DNA of 64,000 nucleotides from Pseudopyrenochaeta lycopersici (GCA_003313425.1 NHZP01000022.1:930001-994000), one strand, 5' to 3'; numbered from the stretch's first letter, positions 1 through 12,590 are shown. The notes: generated from the letters alone by a model not told the origin. Program-made: numbers and translations.

Positions 1-374
1 TCATGCTATGTACACCACGTTGAAGAAAATGTTCCTGAGAATTTGAATGACGCGAAGTCCATGGTATTGCAGTCTCGTGATCATGTGTACCCCTGCTGCA
101 AAAGACCCGCAGATTATATGAATTAAAAACTACAAGTTTAGTTATTGTAAGGCTTTCCAGCATATAGCTGCCTTTTTATCTCTTTCCTCCTCCTTTACCC
201 ACCTTCTTCCAATGATTTCGCTTCTTCGATCTGATAGGTCAAAAGAAGAGCCCGTGCTAGTTTTCTAGACACTTTGCCCTCGTGTCTCTTGATCAATGCT
301 GGTGGAGACACTTGACTACCACAGTTTGTTTTACTAATGCTACATGGAGACATAGATGCTGGACCTACACTCTT
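1..374. other. 3' flank of TF1, no gene seen
   Basis: No supported reading frame or RNA gene. The stretch lies downstream of the TF1 stop codon and probably holds its 3' UTR and terminator. Composition is ordinary, with no RIP-like bias. Confidence 0.5.
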
Positions 375-3300
375 TCAATAGCTCGAAAAGCCTGATAAAA
401 CGTCGTGAATATCATTTGGTAAAGCAATGCCTCGCCAGTCTGGCCAACCATCGGCTGTATCAAGAAAGGTATCCATTGCCGACAGCGATCCTCGTATGGG
501 CTGTTGCACCATGTTTACCATAGATTGTGTCTCAAATAGTCGATCCCTCGAGCCACGACCTTGGGGACTGGAACTGCTGTGCTGATTAAGGTTAGAGTTT
601 CCTGCCGGGAAGTGGCGCCTGTCAAGATGGGATGGTGCGTTTATATATGAAAGCATTGAACTTGGCTGTGTACGATATAAATGATCTGAAATTTGAGAAC
701 CGGCATGTGAAAACTCTTCTAAAGGGCCGGGGAAAGGTTCAGACTCCTGCAGAGCGTGCGGCCGTGGTCTGTGCCGTTGTGAGGCCTTAGATCGATCAGG
801 ACCTACAAAGCCGTTGTGGGCGCTCGGGGGAGGTGTCTGGAGAATAGAAGCACCAGCTAGTACGGCTCCTAGGTCTTCCGAGTTATTATATTCCAAGTCC
901 ACACCTTCTGACAAAGCAGTATTACCTGACATGATCTTAGCTACTGGTACGTGAACTGCTAAGCATCTCGGTGTAACACTTACGATCCATGATTTGAGTT
1001 CCGTTATCGGCGTTGTCATTACTAATTTGTTGGGAACGTGTAACTTCTTCTCTTTGAGATTCCGATTCGGTACACTGAATGTGGGAAAAGGTTGGCCGCC
1101 GATCCCTATTTACGGGGCTTGAGAGCTGGTGACCTTCCAGCTGCGCTTCGAGCGTCTCCAGGTTCTGCTGCAGGGCTGTATTGACGTCCCAGAATGATAC
1201 GCATCGTTTATGAGTCAAATTCAGCACTTCGAATTTAGACTTGATCAGCGTTCGACTGGTATCGTCTTGTGAGAATTGCATCCTGAGCAGCTGGACAGCG
1301 GATGCTAGCCAAATTGTGCTGGAAAGAAATGGATTTATATAACGGATATGGTCTTCGTGGCTGGCGCAGATTATGGCAAGAATTTTATCAGTAGCTTCAA
1401 AGTATTGTACTAAGGCCGCATTCTCAACGTCATGAGCAGGCAAGACATGATTAGACCGCGAATGAGGTTGGTTGCGAGCCGATGGACGAGTGGAGGAACC
1501 GATCGTCTGCCGATTAGGTGGAATGCGACTTCTGAAGACCTCATACCGATGAATCATAAGCCTGGCAAGCTGAGACATTACATAGATGTTGTAGATACCA
1601 CAGTGAAGTTGGCGTTGTGATATGACTTCTCCAGGTGCCCTAGGGCCAAAAGCAAGGTACTGATTACGATATAGCAAATGTGTCGGCAAAGCCATATTAA
1701 AGCAATGTATCGAGTTGGCAAGTAGCTCAAGCTTTTTGACCGCTTGTATATTCAGATCCTTTCTCTCGTACACATGATGGTCGAAGGTGCTAAAGGTTTC
1801 TCGGTCGTCATTGGGTGGGACTTGAGATGGTATGCTCCGTGGGCTTGAGACGACCTGAGCCTCTTTCATGAGCGAGTTGATGACTAGAAACCATGCCTTT
1901 GGAGACTGATTACCGCATGCCTGGAGCGCTTTCCAGCGGCTGACGGGATCCTGCTCCATGAAACAACTCTGCCGCGGCCTATTTTGAAACCAGTCCTGGT
2001 CATCGACAGGAAGCAAAGTCTCCATCTGCGACCAGTCCATGGATGGGGGAGTCCGCCGAATGGTGCTGGCAAACACATCCATCTCCCAAATAGCCCACCA
2101 CGCGCGGCGCTTCTCCTCTCCTTCGCACCACTGGTAGGCATCGATGTTTTGGGCGCTTTTATTTCGATAATCAGCGTCGACGAGGTGCAGGTTCAGTTCG
2201 TAAGCTACCCGGATGCAGGTACCCAGTGACCTCCAAGCCTTCCCACGAACGCCCTGGGTGAGCTGGCAGTGAGTAGCGATGATTAGAGCCTGCAAAAGGC
2301 ACAAGGGAGGAGCGTGCTCATCATATTCACTCAGAGCATTGTTGATGTGGGCGAATGCGAGGTTGAGGAAGTGGGCTGGTTTCGGAGGGTATGTGACCCC
2401 AGGAACCGCATTGAGGTCGGCTTCCGTAGAGGAGAATCGAATGGCAAATGCTAACATTGACGCTAGCAAGGCGTGCATGTGGATCGACGCGGGCGAGGCG
2501 GAAGAAGCGACATTGAGCCTTTCCAAAAAGCTGGGCTCATGAAATAGGCTGATGGCAACCATGCTGTCGAAATATACCTTGACACTGTTGCAATATTAGA
2601 CAAGACGTGACATTATGGAGCAAACCAACTCACGCGTTCCGCAGGGCGGATTGGTCGACATTCAAAGCTTCGCAGGCGCTGGCAATAAGGGGAGAGTTTT
2701 GACGTCCAGTGCTGCTGCCAGGAACGGAAGCCGGATCTTTTTCTGGACCCAGGTCTTCATGGGAGGGGTGCAGGATGAACGAGAGGTCATTAATGTTGAT
2801 GTGCGACGTGCGTCCCTGGTTCTGTTCCAGGTCGGTGGTGCTCGCTGTGGCCGGCAGGCCAAGCTGGTCCCTGGAGACGGGAGATTGGGATTTCCCATGC
2901 GAGTAGCGACGAGCGGGCGGTTCGGTCATGGAATAGTTATGCTGGAGTTCCATGGATCTTAAGCTGACCGGAGACAGTGACTGTGCCGGGGCCTGATGCG
3001 GCGTCTCCTGTCGTTCGCGTTGCCGACGTTGCTGATGCTGCTGCTCTTTAGTCTTCCTTCTATGACGATGCGAAGAGCCTTTGCCATGATGATCAGCATG
3101 GATTCTTGCTGTTGGACAGGAAAGTCTTGGAGGGTCATACCCATCTTGGGGCCAGGCTTCAGCGTACCCCGAGGATATTCGCAGTCCTGGTCCCTTTGAT
3201 CGCAGACAATACACGCAGGCCACGTGCGGTCACTTGAGCGGCAGGTTAGATGGTGAAGGGTGGGTAGAGAGGGCAGGCGCTGACTAACCACTTTACTTTG

Positions 3301-3441
3301 CGTCTATCGACCAACAACGTCACATTAGTGGGCGCCCATGGTCGGTGAGGGGGAGACACACCTGCGGCACGAGTGACAAGCTGTCTCTGCTTGTCGCCGA
3401 GGATTACGCTCGCTGGCGGTAGAGGTCCACATTGTCGCCAT
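375..3441 (-). CDS. TF1: Zn2Cys6 transcription factor with fungal_trans domain
   Basis: Likely pathway regulator acting in the nucleus. I read six exons: 3441-3362, 3303-3289, 3232-3141, 3045-2634, 2584-984 and 940-375, giving 921 residues. The zinc cluster is C22-x2-C25-x6-C32-x6-C39-x2-C42-x6-C49, followed by a KPGPK linker. Codon 32 is split across intron 2. Exon 2 is only 15 nt. A fungal_trans middle region (helical, with WWAIWEMD) fills the large exon. Four introns have clean GT-AG ends. The linker intron 3140-3046 (GTATGA donor, AAAG acceptor) is the only solution I found that keeps frame, and is the least certain. The start was chosen at 3441 because it precedes the first Cys pair; a second in-frame Met lies three codons later. 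It is paralogous to TF2 at the other end of the cluster, with zinc-cluster introns at the same positions. Family assignment is firm; target genes are inferred from position. Confidence 0.87.
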
Positions 3442-3770
3442 TACGTCTCTCCGGACTTTTCAGTCCTCAGTCTCTGATGGACGATTATGGGGCGGCGAAG
3501 GATGCTTATCATGGGGTCGACTGTGGGGTAGAGCTATGGGGTTAGTCCGGTAGAACCGCCAGACACGGGGTAATTTCGTGCTGATTACTTGAGTTGTCCC
3601 GGACCAACGTTTGACAGGCATCGTCCTGTACAAGTTCTGGGGAAACGTGTCAAAGTTGGACACGAGCAGAAGGATAGTGAGCTTGGCCCAAAAGAAATCA
3701 CTGAACATTTAGTGTGGTTGGGGTCTCTGCATCCGCAGCCGGGGCGTTGCTATTGATATATCACAAACTC
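3442..3770. promoter_or_regulatory. Upstream region of TF1, 329 bp
   Basis: Gap between the TF1 start and the stop of the FAD hydroxylase, both on the minus strand. It must hold the TF1 promoter and the hydroxylase 3' end. No motif is recognised with confidence. Confidence 0.4.
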
Positions 3771-5910
3771 CTACGAGAAGCCGAGCGCCACACGAATCAC
3801 GTGCATTAGCTTGGCTTGGCATGCCTCTTCACTGTCTAGCACCGCCGTGCCTCTCCATGCGACGACTCGATCCGGCCGCACCAGGACCGCACCGGATTCC
3901 TCCACACCCCGCACACGCTCCCACTGGAAATACACATCCTCCCAGTCCTGGCGGAAGCCGATCGAGTGTGCGTGAATGGGCACCCCCGTCTCCGCCGAGA
4001 CCTGGGCTGCCGCTCGCATCCATGGCTCTCCACCAATTCCCGTCAACAGCGTGAAGGCGCCGTGGCCCGCAAGGTCAATCGTCGACTTGGGCACCGTGGG
4101 TATGGTCTTGTTCAGCCAGACGTGCGGAAGCCGGCACCCCGGATATGTGCTTGCTTCGTAGTAGAGCACGTCGTCCTGGGCTGCGCGGCCGGTGCGTTTG
4201 TATGCATCTGGCTCGTCGGCCCTGTATACGCCCGGTCCTGTATACACCTGGCCCATTTCGATTCCCAGGCCGTGGAACTCGTGGCTTGTGCTTGTGATGG
4301 CCTCTTGGAACGCACGCCGCCGCTTGCGCCCTTGAGGCGTCGCGGCCATGAGTTCTGCAAAGGCCTCTTTGCGTGCCTCGACGTCTTCTGGCAATATGCC
4401 CAGGGACTCCCAGACGTGAAAATGGTCACGAAAGCCATCGTTAGCACGTTTGACAATAGACAGGCCAACGGGCTGGCGCTCGACGCTGTAGGTGGAAAGC
4501 AGCGAGGCTGGCGCCAGGCCGCGATGGACGTAGGCGACCTTCCACGCGAGGTTGAATGCATCCTGGATGCAAGTGTTCGATCCGAGCCCATTCATCGGAG
4601 GATGCCGATGGACTGCATCGCCAAGGCAAAAGCTGTTTGACTCAGCTCACAAAACTCGCTCAACGTGTAGCAGCATCGCCCACTCACATGTTTCCCTCTG
4701 AGTACTTCTCGGCCACAATCTCGTTTATGAACCACTTCGACACGTCGACAATCTCCACAGGTGTCTCGTCGCCTATGAAATCCCTTATCCTTTGCTGGTA
4801 TTCCTCCATCGACGGCTGAATTTGGGCATCCACGCCACGCTTGGGGAACAGGATGAACATCCACTCGTTCCATGGTTTGACCATGCGCACGATGCCCATC
4901 CAGCCAAAGTCTGGATACTCGCGGTCTGGTTGCATGACCCAGTGCAGATTGCCCTGTCGATGTTGAACCAAATGGGAGAGGTCGGCTTTCACTAGCACGT
5001 TGATCGCCATACCTTGACTCGGGCTAATAGACAAAGGCAGTGCTAGTTGCTTCACCACTGTGCTTCGCGCTCCGTCTGCACCAAACAGATACTTGGTTTT
5101 CACCTCATATTCCAATCCGGAGAGCTCATCGCGCACCTTAACCATGTACGGCCCATTTTCTGCATCTTGTTTAAAGTCAAGTAGAGTGGTGTCGAATCGG
5201 GTCTTGAATCCGTTCACGATTGCGTGACGAACTAGGAGCGGCTCTAGCAGTGTCTGTGGCAGGTCTACCGGTGCACAGGGACTGGCAAGCTCATAATCTC
5301 CCTGCAAGATACCGTCAGCATCTCCTTCTATATAGACACCGACAATCGCTCACCTTCCTATCCGGCGCATTGCCCCAAGAGTGAATGCGAGAATACTCTT
5401 CACCAGCCATGCTGTGGCACCATCTGGTGTGCATCATGCAGTGCCCTTGAGAAGCCAGACTTTGTATCTCAGTGTCAAGGCCAATATCTCGTAAACATTC
5501 TTAACCTAGCTCCGTTATCCATCTGCCCAGTAATCTAAGTTAAAGGGCGCTGTGGTACTAACCTAATGCTGCCATGTTTGTAATATGTGCGCGAGGGGTG
5601 TTGGCTGTTCCTGGAGCATTGCTGATGATGACACCTTTCAATCCTGATCATGTTAGTTTTAGCTTTTTTTTCATTTTGTTCTCCTCATATTCGACATACC
5701 ATGACTTGCGAGGAAGCAAGCCAGTGCAGCTCCTGCTGGGCCCGCCCCAACCACCAGGAATTCTGTTTCCAGTGAACCGGCTGTGGCGCGTGTTGACAAG
5801 ACCGAGCGAGATTCGTGGCCACTGGTTAACCCGTTCGTGGCAACATGACTACCTGCCGACGGAGAACCATTCTGATTGGAGTCGTGATTTTGGAGTCTGG
5901 CTGTGGGCAT
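3771..5910 (-). CDS. FAD-dependent aromatic hydroxylase (TfdB/phenol hydroxylase-like)
   Basis: Class A flavoprotein monooxygenase that would hydroxylate a phenolic ring using NAD(P)H and O2. Five exons (5910-5700, 5643-5563, 5499-5354, 5301-4688, 4632-3771) join to 637 residues. Visible motifs: dinucleotide-binding GAGPAG at residues 55-60; the family stretch ending in TPRAHITNMAALECLRDIGL, which spans an intron; the DG motif FGADGARS; and LGDAVHRHPPMNGLGSN, where the intron 4687-4633 falls just before FCLGDA. The motif order and the WGNAPDRKGDY stretch resemble 2,4-dichlorophenol 6-monooxygenase-type enzymes. The intron 5562-5500 uses an AAG acceptor. The first 45 or so residues are a low-complexity extension that may be a targeting or disordered tail. 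In this cluster it is the obvious supplier of a catechol to the extradiol-type enzyme at 18523; the substrate is not known. Confidence 0.9.
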
Positions 5911-6868
5911 TGCGAATTTATGGCTTTGACACTGACTAATGGTTGATATGAACCGTGATACTCGTTTGCCTCGCCAAGAAGAGGAATTGGCAAAACGTCC
6001 GGGTTTGAAGAACGCAACAAAACCAGGAGCAAATAGGATTGGGTCTTTTTAATGCGCTGCCGGCGCGGTCTATCATTATAAAACTCTCATTACAAGTGCA
6101 AACTTCTCGTTGAATCGACGGCCCACAGCCATGCTATCATGATTAGACTGCAAGCAAGCGTCACTGCCAACAAGCTAATACAGAAACGTTATCCCGGCCC
6201 GCCCGAAGCGACCGAAAACAACCCGCGAGAACATTGAGGCAATCTTGGTTGGTGACGAGCATGCCCTGTTCCCTGTGCCCTGCCAACCTACTGTTGTGCT
6301 TGGCCGGAGAACGGAAGTCCGAGAGGACGAATTTAATACGAGCCCCAGGCCAATGACAATTGGTCCGAAGTCAATGATAGGTACCCGCTCCGGGGTGGGT
6401 GGTCTGTTTTCACGACCGAGAACAAAACACGTCGTGATGCTACTCGACTTAAGCGCCCCATGGATCAATGTTGGTTGTGAAGAAACCAACGCATGTCAAT
6501 ACTCAAAGTCTACGGAGCCATATTACCTGTATTTCTTGGGAATTCTGGAGGATAGCATGACCCCAATGCCAGGAGCTACGGGCCACTGAAATCGGGAACT
6601 CAATCTAACCCTTTTTTCTCAAATCTCATTACCTGGAAATGAATTGTGGAGATAGGTCCATTTTAATCTATCACTGTTCCTCTCTGCATGAAGTAGAACA
6701 ACCTCTACCAAAGGTACTCATCCATGTATATAGGAGGCTAAATCCAAACTTCATTTCCGGCGATTGATGCAATTACTGGCTACATAGATGATTTCTAGGC
6801 TGGCTAATGAAGCTCGTTTATGATGCTGCAGAGCCATTTCCTAGTCAAGACCATCATTATTCTAGCTT
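5911..6868. other. Intergenic, 958 bp, no recognised gene
   Basis: Lies upstream of the FAD hydroxylase and downstream of SDR1. Overlapping frames of about 105-115 codons occur on both strands near 6175-6589, but neither resembles a known family. Most likely the hydroxylase promoter plus spacer. Confidence 0.45.
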
Positions 6869-7813
6869 TCAGCCAGGAATCCCCAGTGTCATCCCACCAT
6901 CGACAGAAAGAACCTGCCCTGTCACCCATGCTGAAGCAGGTAGACAAAAGTACAGCACTGCCTCGGCAATATCTTCTGCCTTCCCCAGCCTAGGCCAAGG
7001 TGTGGCTTTCTTCATGATCGCCACGATGGTTTCATCCTCCAAATTGCCACGGGCCATTCCAGTCTCAACCACACCAGGCGAAACACAGTTCATGTTGATA
7101 TGTTCTCTGGCATAGTCGATCGCCCCCGCTCGAGTCATATGGTTTATTGCGGCCTTGGATGCCGAGTAGGCCACCTCACCCGGGAACGCGACATTGCCGG
7201 CACACGACGAGATGTTCACAATCCGGCCACGGCTTCCCCAGGCTTGATCTACATCCTGCCTCAAGAACACGCGTAAAGCGAGTCGGGACATCTTGGCTGT
7301 CCCCACTGTATTAACTGCGAGCATTTTTGACCAAATCTCGTCCGTCTCGTCCGCGAATTTTCGAAAAGGCACCCAGTAACCAGCACAGTTGACCAGTATG
7401 TCAAGCCGACCAAATTTCTGGAATACTAGCATTAGCTTGTCGATTTTTGGGATATAAGTCTTAGAGAATTGCTTTTTTCTTTCGCTATTACGGTCTATGA
7501 ATGTTTATCGGGTGGTACCAATACTTACAGCAATCACCTCTTCAAATGCGGCCTCTACCTGTAGAGTATTTGAAATGTCCACTTGCTGAAAGATCGCTTC
7601 TCCACCACTCTGTCCAATGACTTGGACGGTCGTTTTGTCGAGATCGGCTTCAAACCCCTTGGGATTTGGTTCGGCCTGTAGGTCACAGCAAATGATCTTG
7701 CAACCGTTCCTCGCGAGTGCCAACGCTGTCGCTCGGCCCAAGCCTGACGAAGCGCCAGTGACAAGGGCGACCTTTCCTTGCAGTGGTATTTGGGCCATGG
7801 CCGGTTCCATCAA
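6869..7813 (-). CDS. SDR1: short-chain dehydrogenase/reductase
   Basis: Classical NAD(P)-dependent oxidoreductase of 277 residues. Two exons, 7813-7529 and 7417-6869, are joined over a 111-nt GT-AG intron with a CTAAT branch-like site close to the acceptor. Seen: cofactor motif TGASSGLG at residues 19-26, NCAG at 105-108, catalytic Ser165/166, Tyr179 and Lys183 in YSASK, then SPGVVETGM. The acidic residue in CCDLQ after beta-strand 2 hints at an NAD preference. A second Met five codons in (MAQIPLQG) could be the true start. Its upstream region is shared with the P450 and is now split by the 6-kb hAT insertion. It probably oxidises or reduces an alcohol/ketone or a dihydrodiol of the cluster's substrate (inference). 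Confidence 0.92.
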
Positions 7814-8509
7814 CCAGGAAATTCAATGCACGTTGGGAAATAGAGGACACCAATTTGATACGACGATTGACAGCTCATCACATGAATAGAATGTAGGAAG
7901 GCACCGACTTTAGTGGCCTCCGAGATAAGTCTTCCATCGGTCACAATCGGCTAACAGACTGTGAGATTCGACTCTCTATGGGCAAGTAGTAAGATCTTCA
8001 TATTCAATTACACATCGCGAGTGATGCGGGATCATCGTCGGAAAATAGGCCGAAATTCTCCCGTCGGAACAACGCGACCGGAATTATTAACTCGGCCATG
8101 GGGAAGCCAGCTTTGGGCCAGAAGACACCCTTTCTACCAAAACGATGTACCTCACTTCAACGTGTAAGTTTATGAATGCTATAGTCTTCTTATAGCTACA
8201 TTAAAAGTTGTTATATAAGCTCTTTAGGCTCGAGTATAGCTACTTGTATAGATTTACTATCTACGATAAATAAAATAAAACAGAATTAGAGCTTAGATAA
8301 CAGAAAAATAGACTACGGAAAGGAAGTAGAAGAGAGATGGAATAATATACCTAATAGTAATTATTCTATAATTTATTCTTGTTCTAGAAAGCTTTTAGAA
8401 GCAAATGTCACATTATCAAAACTAAGGGTATAAAAATCATAGTTGTGATACACTTTGGAAGTTTACATAGTTTTGAAACGGCGCACGTAGCAGTTACAGT
8501 AATAATTAG
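7814..8509. promoter_or_regulatory. SDR1 upstream region with AT-rich tail
   Basis: The first 350 bp have ordinary composition and should carry the SDR1 promoter. From about 8165 to 8400 the sequence becomes TA-rich and stop-rich, like a small RIP-degraded relic. The last eight bases (8502-8509, ATAATTAG) are the left target duplication of hAT1. Confidence 0.45.
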
Positions 8510-8741
8510 CAGTGTGGTCAATAAACCGACCGACTCAAACTGGAGGCTTTGGTCGGTTGGTTTGATTTAATAGGTAGGCTTCGTCGGTCGGTTTGAGTCG
8601 GTTTGATAGAACGCCGCCCGTCGGTTTGAGTTTGATCAGGTTTGATGAAGTAACTTAAAAGAGTTAGCGGATTGCCTGCAAAGGTTAATATTTAGAGCAT
8701 CCCAAGTTTGTATATACATTAGCACCCGCACATCAAGTCTA

Positions 8742-11068
8742 CTACGATACCAAGCCGTTCCTGAGCCATTGTTTCTGAAGCTGATCTGCTTCAATGGTCT
8801 CGGGTGATAGCCTGTTACGCTCGTCTGTAACAAACTTCTTCGTCTGACTGAAAACCCTCTCACACTCAGAGCTTATGCTAGGTATTGAAAACAGGTCCAA
8901 CGCCATCTTATAGAGGACCGGATATTCGTGTCTGTGATTATTCCACCACGCTAAAGGGTCAGGACAATCGTTGTCTTCTGGATAGAGTTCCCTCTCTTGA
9001 AAAGCGGTGAGTTCGCTGGCGACTTTAGACCTCTTTCGCTGCCGAATTAGTGAGCTACCTTTCCTCTTTCCGAAAGAGCTGTAATCGTTAATTACAGGTT
9101 GTCCGTCCTCGCTGTCTTCGTCACGTGCGAGGCCAGCCTGAGCTTGAGCCTCTACTTCGGCCTGGCGTCGATATTCGCCGTATAGGCTTGATACAGCCGT
9201 TTTCATGCTCTTGAACCAAGAAGGCTTTCTCATCGTCCTGTTCCAGTGTTCCTCAAAATAATCATAACCGTAGGTGGGGTGGAGAGCCAGGGCGGCGCAA
9301 TACACCGGCGTCACGTCTGTTAGTTTATAATATTCCCCAAGCTTCACCCAGCCACAGTCAATTCCGCGTTTAAAGTGAGACTCTGGTTCGTCGCGGCATG
9401 AAGCTGCGGCATTGTTAAATGCGATGAACATATAGTCCATCGTCTTGAGAGTCTCCCAAACAGCGCCATGGCCACCTTCTTTGTCCTGTCTGTTTGCATT
9501 CCCTTCCATGGTCTTTGTGAGGATATATAACGGTTCTAGGAAGTCGCGGAAGCGTTGTAACTCAGCCCACCCTTCAGCATCGAGGAAGTCTTTCGTCAGG
9601 TCTCGGTGTCTGAGGTCGTTTTTTGGCTTCTGCCAGCGAATTTGATAGAGTTCTAAAGCGGCGCGAAGCTCGAGTGCTAACAAACCGTCAGCTTCAGAAT
9701 TAGAAGAACAGTAAGCCAAGGTGTTAACTCACCGCGTTTTACCATAAGGTATACTGAATTCCAGCGCGTTTTGCCGTTAATCACAACGTCAATTGTGAAT
9801 ATCGCATCATCGCCAGCAAGCTCCTCTTGAAGAGCTTGAAGGACCTGACGTCGTTGATCTGACCGACGGATATAGGTGACAAGATTATGAAGTCTGCCGA
9901 TAGCTCCTTTTTTGGCCCAGATTTCGAAGCAGGTTTCGTCGCTGGCACCTCGAAGTTCGTCCTCGAATTTGCTCACATTTCCACCGAAGATAACTGCTCG
10001 TACAATGAGATTGATGATATGGCCGATACAACGCAAGCGTCGTTTGTTGACGTCTATTGGAAACCAGAGCGCAAGAGCCTCCAGGCATGTATCGTTGGTG
10101 CCGGCGTTGTCAAGCACGAAGTAGCCTAGCTTCGAACCAAGCTCGTAGCAATCAATAATCTTTTTAACATAGGTCGCGATATTCTCGCCAGAATGCGGAC
10201 CGTTCACGCGTGGGAGGCCGATAAGGACGTCACGTTTCAGGCCCTTGCCGTCAACAAAGTGACTCACAATTCCAACATAATTAAGCCCGTTAGAAGCAGT
10301 CCACAAACCAAAGCTCAAGTGGACCGAACTTTTCGCGTTTTTAATGAGGTCGAAGATGATCTTCCAGCGCCTCTGGAAAGCGTCATGAATCCAAGTCGAT
10401 ATAGACGCGTGGGACTCGGGTAGTAACTGACTAGCGAGCTCGCCGCCGTTCAATATTAGCCACTGAAGACGCTTACTAGACGCCTGACGAAGGGTGACGT
10501 CTTCCAGAATAATCCAGTCAACGAACCGGGCTTTCCACATCGACTCATTGAAACGCGAAGGTAGCCCTAATCCAAGAGTAGATTGACGCGATAGAGACGC
10601 CCTAGATGTTGCTGACGACGCCGCAAATGAAAAGGGATTGACAGGCAGATTTGGAAGCTCACCGGATGGAGAGATGCGGTGCTCACGGATTAAGTGCTTC
10701 GCTGCGTGAGTAGTGCCAGCTGCAGAATATAGAGCCGTTGAGTAACTCTTCTTCAGGTGGCAAAGCTTACAGAGCCAATATCGCGCTCTTTCGTGTTCCA
10801 GGCTAACGCCGTGTCGGAATATCCATGATTCTTTGGCCTTAGTGTTAATCACTCGTCTGTGGCGAGGCCTTACCTTCGCGCCTTCAAGCCGCGTCGAGCC
10901 GTGCCAGATATTCGTCCAATCAATATCAAACTCGCAGCGAACCTCCTTGTCGATCGATACAGACTCAAAGGGTGTCAGGGTCGTCTCGGAAGCGTCATCA
11001 ACGCGAATAACCTGTGAGCAAGATAGAAGGGAAGATATAGCAGAGCTAGTGGCTCTGCTGGAGGTCAT
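8742..11068 (-). CDS. hAT1 transposase, intact
   Basis: DNA transposase of the hAT superfamily, 756 residues after removing one 56-nt intron (9732-9677). The splice joins MVKR to ALEL and puts both reading frames in register. Visible: an N-terminal BED-type zinc finger (WLCKLC followed by HAAKHLIREH), the RNase H-like core with VLDNAGTNDTC and RWNS, and a C-terminal hAT dimerisation region (YPVLYKMALDLFSIPSISSE, CERVFS). No internal stops. Start is the Met at 11068. hAT2 is inserted only 73 bp upstream of this start, so the native promoter has been moved about 3.3 kb away. The protein could still be functional, but its expression is doubtful. Confidence 0.93.
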
Positions 11069-12097
11069 ATCGATGCAACAATATTTAGCTAAATAAAGAG
11101 ATATATAGAAACGGGGCGTACGGTAGTAGACGATGCGATATCAGGGTGACCGATAATCAATCAAGAAGCAAGCAGGCCCGCTGCTTGTTTATATCTATCA
11201 AGCAAGCAGCAGAATAGAATATCCAAGCAAGCAGCAAGCAAGCAGGGTAAGCTGCTTGTTTACTGCTTAGCTGCTTGGCTGCTTAACAAGCAGTAGTACA
11301 TGTATATTCGCCACCTAATCTTAGCACGGTGATAAGGCTTTAGGTATCTAGAATAGACTTATTTGATTTTTATATTCACTAGCTAACCCTTTAAGTTGTC
11401 CCTATTCTTTATAGTAACCTTCCTCCTATTTTGTAACTCTACTTGCATCGCTAATATCGTCCTTATTAGTCGTCTCTTCGTTAATTTCCTCATCAACACC
11501 TATTAACAGCTTCTCCCCGATCTTAGGTGTGATGATACCGCTCTTAATCTATAATGCGATAAGCAGCTAAGCCTCTCCTATCTCTGCAGAGAGCTATAGC
11601 TACTAAGTATTAAGAATATTGCCAGCTTTACTAAAGGCTCTCTCGCATTCTAATAACATTACTAGGCAACTAAAGAGATTAAACGCTATTTAGCTTAATA
11701 TAGGGTATTTTAGGTAGTTTTTTCTCTACTATTGCAGAGGGTGTTTAATATATTAATTATCTTTCTCTTACTTTAAGCTGAAAAATTAGTCCTATTTAGT
11801 AGGCTCATTATAGGCGTCGTTATCGTAAGAAGAGGAGAAGTAGAGGTTCTAGTTAATTCGTAAGGCTGCATTTTGCTTATTTATGCTCTGCAGATGTGGC
11901 TCCAGGCGTAGTAGAGCTGCCTTCTTATAATAGTCTAGGTAGGCATTTTTAATAGTTTTCTTAGCGTTAGTAACCTAATCTTCGCGATCTTTCTAATAAT
12001 GCCTTATCTAGCTTAATTTGAGGCATGGATTAAGAGTGATAGCAGTAACGTAGGCATAGCTATCATCCGTCAACCTGTAGTACTAATCTAGCTTCTT

Positions 12098-12373
12098 CTA
12101 AGCAAGGTAAACCATCGCCTTGAAATAAGAGGCAGTAGCATTATTTAACTGCTCCTTCGCTACCCCAAGATCATTAAGAGGAGACTCCATCGTAGGTAGC
12201 ACTTCCCACAAGGCTCCAAATACACCATTTACCGCATTTCCCTGAAGTCTTATAGTAGCCGATGAATCTCTTCTAATTGTGCCCAATCTTCTGATGTCAA
12301 CGAATCTTCCGAGATATGATGAGGGTCGTCTGGAGATCGTTTCTGACCGATGGTTTCGACGCAATAAAGGCAT
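12098..12373 (-). pseudogene. hAT2 transposase remnant
   Basis: About 90 codons without a stop. The C-terminal half, with FGALWEVLPTMES, matches the segment that follows RWNS in fungal hAT transposases. The N-terminal half is not recognisable. Flanking sequence on both sides is full of stops, so this is a fragment of a dead gene. Confidence 0.6.
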
Positions 12374-12396
12374 ATGGCGTCTCTGCTGAGCTCATA

Positions 12397-12590
12397 CCTG
12401 GGCATATGGTTATAATATGGTTATTCGAATAACTGGTTACGCTATCGCTAGCGTGCGGAAGTCTTGCCTAGCCAATCAGCTGAGCTGGTGTTACTAATGA
12501 CCTCCATTGGACTTGCTGAAAAGGGCCTTGGTACGCTAGCGATAGCATAACCAGTTATTCGAATAACCATATTATAACCATATGCCCAGG
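12397..12590. mobile_element. Palindromic MITE nested in hAT2
   Basis: 194 bp with terminal inverted repeats of about 57 bp that differ at one position (C/T). They begin CCTGGGCATATGGTTATAAT and are flanked by TA on both sides (12395-12396 and 12591-12592). It has no coding capacity. TA duplication and long TIRs suggest mobilisation by a Tc1/mariner or pogo-type transposase. It is the third layer of the stack hAT1 > hAT2 > MITE. Confidence 0.85.

Noticed and set aside
375..1019. Separate 214-codon gene at the left edge
   Set aside because: It is the last exon of TF1: removing the 43-nt intron 941-983 joins it in frame to the preceding exon.
6175..6589. Overlapping 104- and 114-codon frames
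   Set aside because: They oppose each other, have no family resemblance and no supporting splice signals.
12397..12590. Hairpin RNA gene
   Set aside because: The long palindrome is flanked by TA on both sides and sits inside a transposon, which fits a MITE better.
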